In this document: in pieces, positions 1 to 5,018 of the stretch | Position numbering within the stretch: position 1 is the stretch's first letter | Layout: every line of letters begins with the position of its first letter | DNA from: Lachnospiraceae bacterium UBA4292 | GTDB taxonomy: Bacteria; Bacillota; Clostridia; Lachnospirales; Lachnospiraceae | Assembly (NCBI GenBank): GCA_002395865.1 | Contig: DGVE01000007.1 | Location: 1-6,281, forward strand | Direction of reading: 5' to 3' | DNA: 6,281 bases | The notes under the pieces: generated by a model | Seen by the model: only the letters and a program-made list of their open reading frames with translations | Told to the model about the DNA's origin: nothing | Database searches by the model: none | Program-made: the position numbers and the translations under genes

Positions 1-316
1 CAAACTTGTAATAGATCTTCGCGGGAGTGCCAAGCTTCTTTTCCAGAAAGTACGCTCTGACCAGAGGCGAGGGCCTGTACATCTTATAGAAATCCCTTAT
101 CTCCTCGGGTATCTCGATGAACGGTGTGGTGTCGTCCAGCTCCTGAGCCACCAGTTCATCGCAGAATACCGGTGCGAGCTCCTCAGCGGTCATGGGCTTG
201 CCTGTACCGGGGTTTACCAATGGAGCCGGCTTGTTTTTCATGAACGCACGAAGGTTCATCCAGCTCTTCGGCATCTCTTCTTCGGTTAAATAGATCTTGT
301 AGGGAATGTTTGACAT
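1..316 (-). CDS. trpB: Tryptophan synthase beta chain, TrpB2 type (partial, N-terminal 105 residues)
   Basis: TrpB is a PLP enzyme that condenses indole with L-serine to give L-tryptophan in the cytoplasm. The visible N-terminus begins MSNIPYKIYLTEEEMPKSW. It continues through a NPGTGKPMTAEELAPVF stretch, an ELDDTTPFIEIPEEI stretch and RPSPLVRAYFLEKKL, and stops at AKIYYKF, just before the expected glycine-rich segment with the PLP lysine. This pattern is typical of the TrpB2 (TrpB-like) subfamily, which often works without TrpA by salvaging indole. The start is ATG at 316-314, with AGGAGG at 330-325 and an 8-nt spacer. The gene runs off the left edge, so the catalytic lysine, the full length and any following trp genes cannot be seen. 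Regulation is by the Trp T-box leader directly upstream. The family assignment is from recognition of conserved motifs; indole salvage is an inference from the subfamily. Confidence 0.93.
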   Translation of the reverse strand, partial: MSNIPYKIYLTEEEMPKSWMNLRAFMKNKPAPLVNPGTGKPMTAEELAPVFCDELVAQELDDTTPFIEIPEEIRDFYKMYRPSPLVRAYFLEKKLGTPAKIYYKF

Positions 317-324
317 GTTTTCGT

Positions 325-330
325 CCTCCT
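325..330 (-). promoter_or_regulatory. Ribosome binding site of trpB
   Basis: The minus strand reads AGGAGG, then 8 nt, then ATG at 316-314. It is a full match to the anti-Shine-Dalgarno and fixes the trpB start. Confidence 0.9.
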
Positions 331-338
331 TTTTATAT

Positions 339-366
339 GTCATCCCGAGCTTGTCAAGGGATCTTT
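339..366. repeat. Short imperfect palindrome resembling a dispersed intergenic repeat
   Basis: Arms ATCCC (342-346) and GGGAT (358-362) flank an 11-nt centre. The flanks (TGTC before, CTTTT after) together with the arms resemble, from memory, a short intergenic repeat family seen in many bacterial genomes (TCATCCTGAGCG...AAGGATCTT-like). It lies between the T-box terminator and the trpB ribosome binding site, so it is part of the trpB mRNA. There is only one copy in the window; membership of a repeat family is an inference. Confidence 0.4.
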
Positions 367-371
367 TATAC

Positions 372-411
372 AAAAAAACCTGTCCCTGCAGAAATTCTGC
401 TGGGACAGGTT
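372..411 (-). terminator. T-box intrinsic terminator
   Basis: Read on the minus strand, AACCTGTCCC (411-402) pairs with GGGACAGGTT (386-377). An internal A/A mismatch is followed by a GCAG/CTGC extension, and a run of seven T ends at 372. The long GC-containing stem plus U-tract is a classic Rho-independent terminator. Its 5' arm is the same strand that pairs in the antiterminator, so the two folds are mutually exclusive. Confidence 0.93.
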
Positions 412-634
412 GAATAACCTGCGGTGCCACCCGGCTTGGTGAATACTCACCCTCTCAATGCTTACTGTCATAAGCCGAACCCATAACGGCGGTTCACCCC
501 GGCTTCCATAACAGGCCATGCCCTTCCGGTCGCCCTCCGGAGTCCATTCAGAAAAGCTCTTCATGCCGCAATCCCACCACCTGCGGCTCTCTGTGAAGAA
601 GTCGATCTTCCCTACTCACTCTCCATCAACGGTT
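372..634 (-). ncRNA. T-box riboswitch, tryptophan specific (UGG specifier)
   Basis: This leader RNA binds uncharged tRNA-Trp and then prevents termination ahead of trpB. Stem I begins near 630 with GATGGAGAGTGAGTAGGG. The distal hairpin has GCCGCA (587-582) pairing with TGCGGC (570-565) and a GGTGGTGGGAT loop. The specifier region reads GAATGGACTCC, with the codon TGG at 546-544 in the usual GAA-NNN-A context. The T-box GGGTGGCACCGC lies at 432-421. The antiterminator pairs GGG (432-430) with CCC (404-402) and GCAGGTT (422-416) with AACCTGT (411-405), leaving the standard 7-nt bulge TGGCACC. The bulge base C expects discriminator G73, as known for bacterial tRNA-Trp. The 5' end is estimated from the promoter. 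Confidence 0.95.
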
Positions 635-640
635 TAGAAC

Positions 641-669
641 ATTAAAGCATAAAAGCATCCGCATGTCAA
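641..669 (-). promoter_or_regulatory. Sigma-A promoter of the trpB T-box transcript
   Basis: On the minus strand a perfect -35 TTGACA (669-664) is followed by a 17-bp spacer and -10 TTTAAT (646-641), preceded by TGC as an extended -10. It points into the T-box leader, with transcription expected to begin around 634. An A/T-rich tract lies upstream (670-700). Confidence 0.85.
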
Positions 670-708
670 CACATTTTTCATTTTTTCTTTATAATTTCTT
701 TTCCTGTT

Positions 709-725
709 CTATGCAGCTTGCACAG
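709..725 (-). other. Small hairpin just after the wzy-like gene
   Basis: On the minus strand CTGTGCA (725-719) pairs with TGCATAG (715-709), including one G-T wobble, around an AGC loop. It sits 4 bp after the stop codon of the upstream gene. No U-tract follows, so it is not a convincing intrinsic terminator. It may only mark the 3' end of the transcript. Confidence 0.3.
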
Positions 726-728
726 AGC

Positions 729-2165
729 CTAAGATGCCTTTTCGCCCGTGTTCTCTTCCTCGTCAGACCAGTTATCCGTATCTCTTCCCCTCAGTATCTC
801 TGAATACGTCAGGCCGAGAAATATATAGATAAAAGGCGTGGTGTAATATATCTGCACTCCGAACAGGGAGCTGACCAGATAACCGATGCAGGTGCAGAAG
901 CATACCAGAGTGATCTTCGAGAAGCTTTCGCTGCGGCGCATTATGACAACTATGATCATCACCACGGCCGCGATATACAAAAGAGTAGCGGGTATGCCGA
1001 AGAATTCCGCGTACTGAAGGAGCTCGTTGTGGGGGGTGCCGATGTGATAAGTGTTGAGTAACCCCTCGACACCGAAACCCGTCAAAGGCTTCTCCGGCAA
1101 ATGCGAGAGAGTTTTTTTCCACAGTCCTATTCTTGTGGATCCCGCCTTATCTGGCAGTCCCTTAGACGGATCAGCTACAGCCTCCCCTATCAGTGTCGAC
1201 TGTTTGCCTGCCGAGCTAACCAGATTACCGTACTTAAGGCTCATAAGTAATGTGATGAGAAGAAATGTTCCGAGCACTATAAGAGCCCATTTAACGCGCT
1301 TTCTGTCCTTAATAAACGTATATATGGCAAAACAGATGAATACAGTTAAAACACCCAAAAATGCACCGAGAGTGTCTACCGGCGCCATAAGTATCATACC
1401 GATCACAGCGCACACCGCTTCGACTATCCTCCAGCCGAGCTTCGTCTCATACACAAACATGATGGCCGCCGTCACTATCACGACCACCAGATAATACCCG
1501 TAGTGGTTTCTGTTGTGAAATACCGCGCATATATCGTGTTGGTTTAAGAAATCAAGTTTAGTGCCCCATTCATTTATCATTACCGCAATATTAAGCGGTA
1601 TAGACGATATAAGAAAGCCCAGAAGGAGTCCCTTCTTCACCCTTACGCTCTTAAGCATTGCCCCGCAGAAAAAGTACACTATAGCATAGGTCATATAGCT
1701 GTAGATGCTCTCGTACATGTACGGATGTCCCGTCAGATCGTACTCATTCGGTCCGCGAAGCTTCGTGACGAGCAGTATATCGATGGCCATCAGCCAGAAC
1801 AGAAGAAGCGGCAGTATCCTTATGATATGAGCCTTTTTGTTCGCCCAAATCTCCCTGCGGTTCGTGACGATATAGTACACGCCGTAAATATATAAAAACG
1901 CCGCCACAAAACGCGCCATCTGATGCACGCGCCTGATCATCTGCTGATACTGTACGACTTCGCTCGATGAAGCAGTCAGTATCATATTCCGATACTTGTC
2001 GGGCATGGCCGCCCTTATCACCATCTGAAGAAAGGGCGATACAAAGAACAGCCCCAGTGTGAACACCAGCAGCATATTCGACATGATCGCAAAGACCTGC
2101 GCCCTCTGTTTCTTCTTTTTTTCCTTCTCTATGAGACTCCAGATCTCATTTTCCTGTTCAGTCAT
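729..2165 (-). CDS. O-antigen ligase / polymerase family membrane protein (Wzy/WaaL-like)
   Basis: This 478-residue polytopic membrane protein is predicted to polymerise or ligate lipid-linked oligosaccharides on the outer face of the membrane. A charged cytoplasmic N-terminus (EKEKKKKQRAQ, about 14-23) precedes roughly 11-12 hydrophobic segments, for example about 24-50, 113-134, 153-172, 178-197, 221-238, 264-285, 291-310, 390-409 and 441-456. Family signatures are FHNRNHYGYYL (216-226), a large extracytoplasmic loop with STRIGLWKKTL (343-353), then PLTGFGVEGLL (360-370) and TPHNELLQYAEFFG (377-390). The HN plus a downstream E and G, after an R/W and G-x-G block, is the usual Wzy_C arrangement. 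The C-terminus is acidic. The gene starts 15 bp after the 103-residue gene with a weak AAGTGAG ribosome site, which suggests co-transcription and perhaps translational coupling. No glycosyltransferases are in the window, so the glycan substrate is unknown. Polymerase and ligase cannot be told apart from sequence alone. Confidence 0.85.
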   Translation of the reverse strand: MTEQENEIWSLIEKEKKKKQRAQVFAIMSNMLLVFTLGLFFVSPFLQMVIRAAMPDKYRNMILTASSSEVVQYQQMIRRVHQMARFVAAFLYIYGVYYIVTNRREIWANKKAHIIRILPLLLFWLMAIDILLVTKLRGPNEYDLTGHPYMYESIYSYMTYAIVYFFCGAMLKSVRVKKGLLLGFLISSIPLNIAVMINEWGTKLDFLNQHDICAVFHNRNHYGYYLVVVIVTAAIMFVYETKLGWRIVEAVCAVIGMILMAPVDTLGAFLGVLTVFICFAIYTFIKDRKRVKWALIVLGTFLLITLLMSLKYGNLVSSAGKQSTLIGEAVADPSKGLPDKAGSTRIGLWKKTLSHLPEKPLTGFGVEGLLNTYHIGTPHNELLQYAEFFGIPATLLYIAAVVMIIVVIMRRSESFSKITLVCFCTCIGYLVSSLFGVQIYYTTPFIYIFLGLTYSEILRGRDTDNWSDEEENTGEKAS

Positions 2166-2180
2166 TTTTTATCTCACTTA

Positions 2181-2492
2181 TCACTTCTTACCGTATATCG
2201 CCTTCCCCGCGAATATGCTTACCAAAAGCATGGCGAGGGCTCCGCCTGCCGCCGCAAGTGGATGAAACATTGCGCCCACACCCGCCGCAGCCGGTATCAG
2301 CGCCACCAGTGCCATTATCTTCGCGAACGTCCTCGCGTACCTCTTCTGCTCTCTCTTCGTCTTAAGCTCGCTGGCCCAGTACCGCGCGATCATCTTGTAG
2401 TCCCTCGATACCGCCAGTATCAGAGCATATAAGAGCAGACACGCGGAGAATATAAACATAAGTATTGAAAAAGGGTTCATTTTTTGCACCAT
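2181..2492 (-). CDS. Small three-helix membrane protein of unknown function
   Basis: This is a 103-residue protein, or 99 if the second ATG (2480) is used; neither start has a strong Shine-Dalgarno. Hydrophobic segments lie at about 7-28, 56-75 and 78-97. A basic cytoplasmic-looking stretch (RDYKMIARYWASELKTKREQKRYART, 30-55) separates the first from the second, and the tail is GKAIYGKK. The layout (one helix, a short charged Y/K/E-rich loop, two helices, about 100 residues) recalls DUF3784-type proteins of Firmicutes. That similarity is weak and by eye only. The gene lies 15 bp upstream of the wzy-like gene in the same direction, so a joint transcript is likely, but this does not reveal a role. 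It is not recognised with confidence. Confidence 0.75.
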   Translation of the reverse strand: MVQKMNPFSILMFIFSACLLLYALILAVSRDYKMIARYWASELKTKREQKRYARTFAKIMALVALIPAAAGVGAMFHPLAAAGGALAMLLVSIFAGKAIYGKK

Positions 2493-2508
2493 TCTGCAGG
2501 CATTGTAT

Positions 2509-2530
2509 GTACCGACCGAAGGTCGAGTAC
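2509..2530. repeat. Stem-loop 1 of structured intergenic spacer
   Basis: GTAC (2509-2512) and CGACC (2513-2517) pair with GGTCG (2521-2525) and GTAC (2527-2530), with a GAA triloop and one bulged A (2526). This is the stem-loop nearest the start of the 103-residue gene. On the minus-strand transcript it ends 16 nt before that gene's first ATG, so it could affect translation initiation. Confidence 0.55.
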
Positions 2531-2538
2531 GGGGTGCA

Positions 2539-2568
2539 CATCGGTAACGTGCCTGCGCGACACCGATG
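2539..2568. repeat. Stem-loop 2 of structured intergenic spacer
   Basis: CATCGGT (2539-2545) is a perfect 7-bp inverted repeat of ACCGATG (2562-2568) around a 16-nt GC-rich loop. The loop can itself form further G/C pairs. It abuts stem-loop 3 with no spacer. Confidence 0.5.
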
Positions 2569-2598
2569 AAAGATTGAAAGCCTGTCTTTCAATCTTTT
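2569..2598. terminator. Stem-loop 3, possible weak terminator
   Basis: AAAGATTGAAAG (2569-2580) pairs perfectly with CTTTCAATCTTT (2586-2597) over 12 bp with a 5-nt loop. It lies 12 bp after the stop of the 377-residue gene. On the minus strand only TTT follows the last C of the stem, and on the plus strand four T's. The stem is A/T-rich, so any termination would be weak. It could instead protect the 3' end of the upstream mRNA or partly separate the two downstream genes from it. Confidence 0.45.
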
Positions 2599-2609
2599 GA
2601 TCCCTCCCC

Positions 2610-3743
2610 CTATCTCACCCTTGTGACCGAAACGACGACCTTAGTATTCTTCAGATACTCCACTCTGTACCTTCTTCCCTCTTCCGGCAGTTCATCGTAT
2701 GCGCTCTTTAAAAGTATCAGTCCACTGACAGGTCCCGACAGCACCACAGGGTCATACGCCCTCCGGCTCGCGTAATCATAGACCGACCATCCCACTTCGT
2801 TCCTGCCAACGGCGCCCTTTTCCTTGTAAATACCCTCTACGGTTTCATAATTACCGCTGTGGTATGAATTCAGGTCCTCCTCTGCCAGCAGCGCATCTTT
2901 CCTCTCATCTGCATAGAAGCCTGCTACAAAAGCTGCCGCAACGACGATCACTATAACGATAGCCTTGGTCTTGTCTGTATAAAGCTTCAGCGGCCTGACA
3001 AAGCATCTGATCATAAATGCCAGCGAACCCGCCGCTGCCGATATGATGACCGCTGTCAGACAGTAATGTGCTTCATTGGCACGGTAGAACAGAAATCTTT
3101 CGATCGGGGCTTTTGGAGCATATTTCGCCAGAAGCAACGGATAGACAGTCATGGATGTAATAAAAACTGTTGAAAAAAACAGTATCACAAAAGCGTTTAA
3201 CGGAAGCTCACCCTTTGTCTCATGCGCAGCTTCCAGCGGGTATGAAGGATATTCGATCAATTCCTTTCGTCCGTCTTTAAGGCGAACCAATGTGTCATCG
3301 TAAGGTATCTCGATAGTTCCGGCTTTCGGATTATGCGTCACTCTGACGCCCTGACTTCTCTTCCACCCGTATATCTCGCTTCTTCTGAACACTCTCTTTT
3401 TAAAGAAGCCGAAGTATATCAACACCTCTCCGGTCAGTAGAAATCTTCCGCGCTTTAATGTATGGTCGAGCTCTCTCTCCACCGCCTCAGTAATCACATC
3501 AGGCAATGCCCTCAGGTCTTTTCTGAAACGCGCCATCGAAATGCTCTGACAGATAACAAGCCCTATTCCAACCACAGCACAGATACCCACAAGAAGCCAT
3601 ACGATCAGTTCCATTTCACGGCTTCTACCGGTAGTTACACACCTGTAGATAGTTATCTTAAGCAGCAAGATAAAAGGCAGCAGCGCGCAGAACCGATATG
3701 AAAATAATTCTCTTTTGTAGTACTTTTTAAGCTTACCTGTCAT
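2610..3743 (-). CDS. Membrane protein with PH-like cytoplasmic domain and extracytoplasmic C-terminal domain
   Basis: This 377-residue protein belongs to no family I can name with confidence. A basic N-terminus (KLKKYYKRE) leads into two hydrophobic segments (about 17-34 and 45-65). A soluble part follows at about 70-180 whose core, GRFLLTGEVLIYFGFFKKRVFRRSEIYGWKR (99-129) and on to about 168, has the beta-strand-rich look of bacterial PH-like domains. Three more helices lie at about 184-206, 226-247 and 260-277. Positive-inside topology puts the PH-like part in the cytoplasm and residues 278-377 outside. That last domain is acidic at first, then beta-rich (NYETVEGIYKEKG ... EEGRRYRVEYLKNTKVVVSV), with the last strand reading like the end of a small barrel. 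The start ATG has AAGGA 6 nt upstream. No clear promoter is seen between it and the terminator at 3785-3827. Function is unknown; the homology statements are pattern judgements. Confidence 0.8.
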   Translation of the reverse strand: MTGKLKKYYKRELFSYRFCALLPFILLLKITIYRCVTTGRSREMELIVWLLVGICAVVGIGLVICQSISMARFRKDLRALPDVITEAVERELDHTLKRGRFLLTGEVLIYFGFFKKRVFRRSEIYGWKRSQGVRVTHNPKAGTIEIPYDDTLVRLKDGRKELIEYPSYPLEAAHETKGELPLNAFVILFFSTVFITSMTVYPLLLAKYAPKAPIERFLFYRANEAHYCLTAVIISAAAGSLAFMIRCFVRPLKLYTDKTKAIVIVIVVAAAFVAGFYADERKDALLAEEDLNSYHSGNYETVEGIYKEKGAVGRNEVGWSVYDYASRRAYDPVVLSGPVSGLILLKSAYDELPEEGRRYRVEYLKNTKVVVSVTRVR

Positions 3744-3759
3744 CTTCTGTCCTTACAGC

Positions 3760-3766
3760 GGGGGGG
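3760..3766. repeat. G7/C7 homopolymer in 5' leader
   Basis: Seven consecutive G's on the plus strand (C7 in the minus-strand mRNA) lie in the untranslated leader of the 377-residue gene, 16 bp ahead of its start codon. Such tracts are prone to slippage, but the position is outside the coding region. Confidence 0.6.
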
Positions 3767-3784
3767 TACAGACTATCCTATCTC

Positions 3785-3827
3785 AAAAATCCCCCACTCC
3801 CGTAGTATTAGCCCGTTAGTGGAGGAT
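3785..3827 (-). terminator. Intrinsic terminator downstream of the Rpn-like gene
   Basis: On the minus strand ATCCTCCACT (3827-3818) pairs along all 10 bp (one G-T) with AGTGGGGGAT (3798-3789). TTTT follows, giving a T5 run at 3789-3785 counting the last stem T. The loop is 19 nt, longer than usual, and its plus strand holds CCCGT twice. It lies about 50 bp after the rpn-like stop and separates that gene from the 377-residue gene. On the plus strand the same stem is followed by CTTTATC, so it may also act weakly in the other direction. Confidence 0.7.
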
Positions 3828-3879
3828 CTTTATCATTTAATACTTTCTTCTAAAGCGCTGATTGTATAGAATACTCAAT

Positions 3880-4836
3880 CTAAACCACAGCTTCACGCAC
3901 TATTGCATCGATCTGTTCTTCTGTAAAACCATTTTTACGCATGGCGGAAACAAAAGCGCTCTCGGTCCTCTGTTTCCCCTGTGAGAATCCTTGCTTAAGG
4001 CCACGCTCTATTCCCCGTTCTATTCCCCGTTCTATTCCCTGTTCTATTCCCTGTTCTCGCTCCTCTTTCAGTATCTCCTTAAGTGCATCACACATGCTGT
4101 CACCCTCCTCTCTCTTATCCGGCAGCTTCACGTCAAGTACAGCTTCAGCCACCGCACGGACTTCATCCTCCTGGGGCAGGATGGTATTGCTTTCCATAAA
4201 TCTTCTGAGCCTGGTCTTGTTCTCACTCTCACGAACCAGAGTCAGCAGGAAACCAAACTTCTCACCATAAGCAGCTATCTCATCATCAGACATGCCATGT
4301 GCATCGATCAGATTGAGGCGGTAATCCGGAACGCTGCTGCTGATATCCGCATCTTCAGGCAGTTTTAACATATCGTGAAGGGTTCTGGGGCCCGACCACG
4401 GACTGCTGCTCCAGTTTACAACGATAGTCACGGCCGGAATCAATCTGTCGTCTTTACTGATACCGGAAAACTGTTCATCGCTAAAGGGTGCCAGGTCCTT
4501 CTTTTCGCGATGAAGCTGTTTTAGTTCCCTCAACTGTTTCTCATAGCTCATGGTATCCATACTAATGCATCGCACAGGCATGGTAAGATCCGTCTTTTGC
4601 TGGTTTTCTATACCGATCAAAAGATATCTCGCTTCTCCGTTTTCTTTGATAACAGCCCTCTCAAAGATATCGCGGAGGTTCTTTTTTCGCGGTGGACTGA
4701 TCTCGGTCACATCCATTTCCCTGAGTTCTTCCGGTCTTATGACCTTCCGCCCCCGGAACAGATAGCCGTTTACCGCATCAGCAAAGAACGTGCTGTTTTC
4801 AAAAAACTGTCTTGTTGCAATGTCATTCTTTCCCAT
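3880..4836 (-). CDS. Rpn-type PD-(D/E)XK nuclease / transposase-like protein
   Basis: This 318-residue protein belongs to the Rpn / PD-(D/E)XK putative transposase group, whose studied members are DNA nucleases that promote recombination. The N-terminal FFADAVNGYLFRGRKVI (17-33) is typical. Likely catalytic residues are D56 (NLRDIFER) and E77/Q79 in YLLIGIENQQKTD (71-83), the E-x-Q form of the third motif. A conserved middle follows: PAVTIVVNWSSSPWSGPRTLHDML (134-157) and DYRLNLID (171-178). The C-terminus holds GIEQ/GIER tetrapeptide repeats (about 263-279), then a predicted helical end. The start ATG has AGGAGG with a 6-nt spacer. It is transcribed divergently from the serine recombinase gene, from its own promoter (4906-4935), and is followed by a terminator at 3785-3827. 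The reading frame is intact. A role in mobility of a specific element is not shown by the sequence. Confidence 0.87.
   Translation of the reverse strand: MGKNDIATRQFFENSTFFADAVNGYLFRGRKVIRPEELREMDVTEISPPRKKNLRDIFERAVIKENGEARYLLIGIENQQKTDLTMPVRCISMDTMSYEKQLRELKQLHREKKDLAPFSDEQFSGISKDDRLIPAVTIVVNWSSSPWSGPRTLHDMLKLPEDADISSSVPDYRLNLIDAHGMSDDEIAAYGEKFGFLLTLVRESENKTRLRRFMESNTILPQEDEVRAVAEAVLDVKLPDKREEGDSMCDALKEILKEEREQGIEQGIERGIERGIERGLKQGFSQGKQRTESAFVSAMRKNGFTEEQIDAIVREAVV
4007..4054 (-). repeat. 12-bp tandem repeat, 4 copies, inside the Rpn-like gene
   Basis: Four units of TCTATTCCCYGT (plus strand) run head to tail: 4007-4018, 4019-4030, 4031-4042 and 4043-4054. The only difference is C or T at one position, giving Arg (CGG) or Gln (CAG) in the GIE(R/Q) tetrapeptide. 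As 12 is a multiple of three, gain or loss of units keeps the frame. Confidence 0.92.
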
Positions 4837-4842
4837 TGCTTA

Positions 4843-4848
4843 CCTCCT
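4843..4848 (-). promoter_or_regulatory. Ribosome binding site of the Rpn-like gene
   Basis: AGGAGG on the minus strand, 6 nt before ATG at 4836-4834. It settles the start codon. Confidence 0.88.
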
Positions 4849-4905
4849 GAGTATTTGATATGATCCCTCAGTCAATTAGAATGACACGCTCCACACACCC
4901 ATTTT

Positions 4906-4935
4906 AGTTTACCACAGCACTCACATAGGTGTCAA
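4906..4935 (-). promoter_or_regulatory. Promoter of the Rpn-like gene
   Basis: Minus strand: perfect -35 TTGACA (4935-4930), 18-bp spacer, -10 TAAACT (4911-4906). A leader of roughly 60 nt would precede the AGGAGG site. The -10 is only a moderate match. Confidence 0.65.
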
Positions 4936-4972
4936 TAAAAATCGTCACCGCACCGTCTCCGGCTTTAAGCGC

Positions 4973-4978
4973 TATAAT
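4973..4978 (+). promoter_or_regulatory. Candidate -10 element for the recombinase gene
   Basis: A perfect TATAAT occurs 40 bp before the recombinase ATG. No recognisable -35 lies 16-18 bp upstream (the sequence there is near GCACCG), so the promoter is either weak or activator dependent. It lies about 40 bp from the -35 of the divergent leftward promoter. Confidence 0.45.
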
Positions 4979-5003
4979 AAAACGAATAATACATATATCT
5001 ACA

Positions 5004-5010
5004 GAAAGGG
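5004..5010 (+). promoter_or_regulatory. Ribosome binding site deciding the recombinase start
   Basis: GAAAGGG, 8 nt before ATG 5019-5021. It supports this start over the in-frame GTG at 4929, which would add 30 residues unlike the family. Confidence 0.7.
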
Positions 5011-5018
5011 TCATCAAC

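Noticed and set aside
333..357. TTGACA (357-352) and TATAAA (337-332) on the minus strand as a second promoter for trpB
   Set aside because: The spacer is only 14 bp and the -10 would sit next to the ribosome binding site, leaving almost no leader. TTGACA is part of the palindrome.
340..564. 74-residue open frame on the minus strand inside the trpB leader
   Set aside because: It lies wholly within the T-box RNA, whose structure explains the sequence. It has no ribosome site and no recognisable protein features.
1051..1494. 147-residue plus-strand frame opposite the wzy-like gene
   Set aside because: It is antisense to a gene with clear family motifs, with no ribosome site and no recognisable protein content.
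4007..4054. Tandem repeats as a CRISPR array
   Set aside because: The units are 12 bp with no spacers and encode an in-frame protein repeat.
3941..4368. Plus-strand frames with repetitive SIPRSIP or FYSPFYS sequence
   Set aside because: They are shadows of the 12-bp tandem repeat in the Rpn-like gene.
4929..5018. N-terminal extension of the recombinase from GTG 4929
   Set aside because: It has no ribosome binding site, includes the candidate TATAAT, and adds 30 residues that do not resemble the family. ATG 5019 has a good ribosome site.
4837..5018. Attachment site for the serine recombinase
   Set aside because: No direct repeat or convincing core with flanking inverted repeats could be matched to a second copy in the window.
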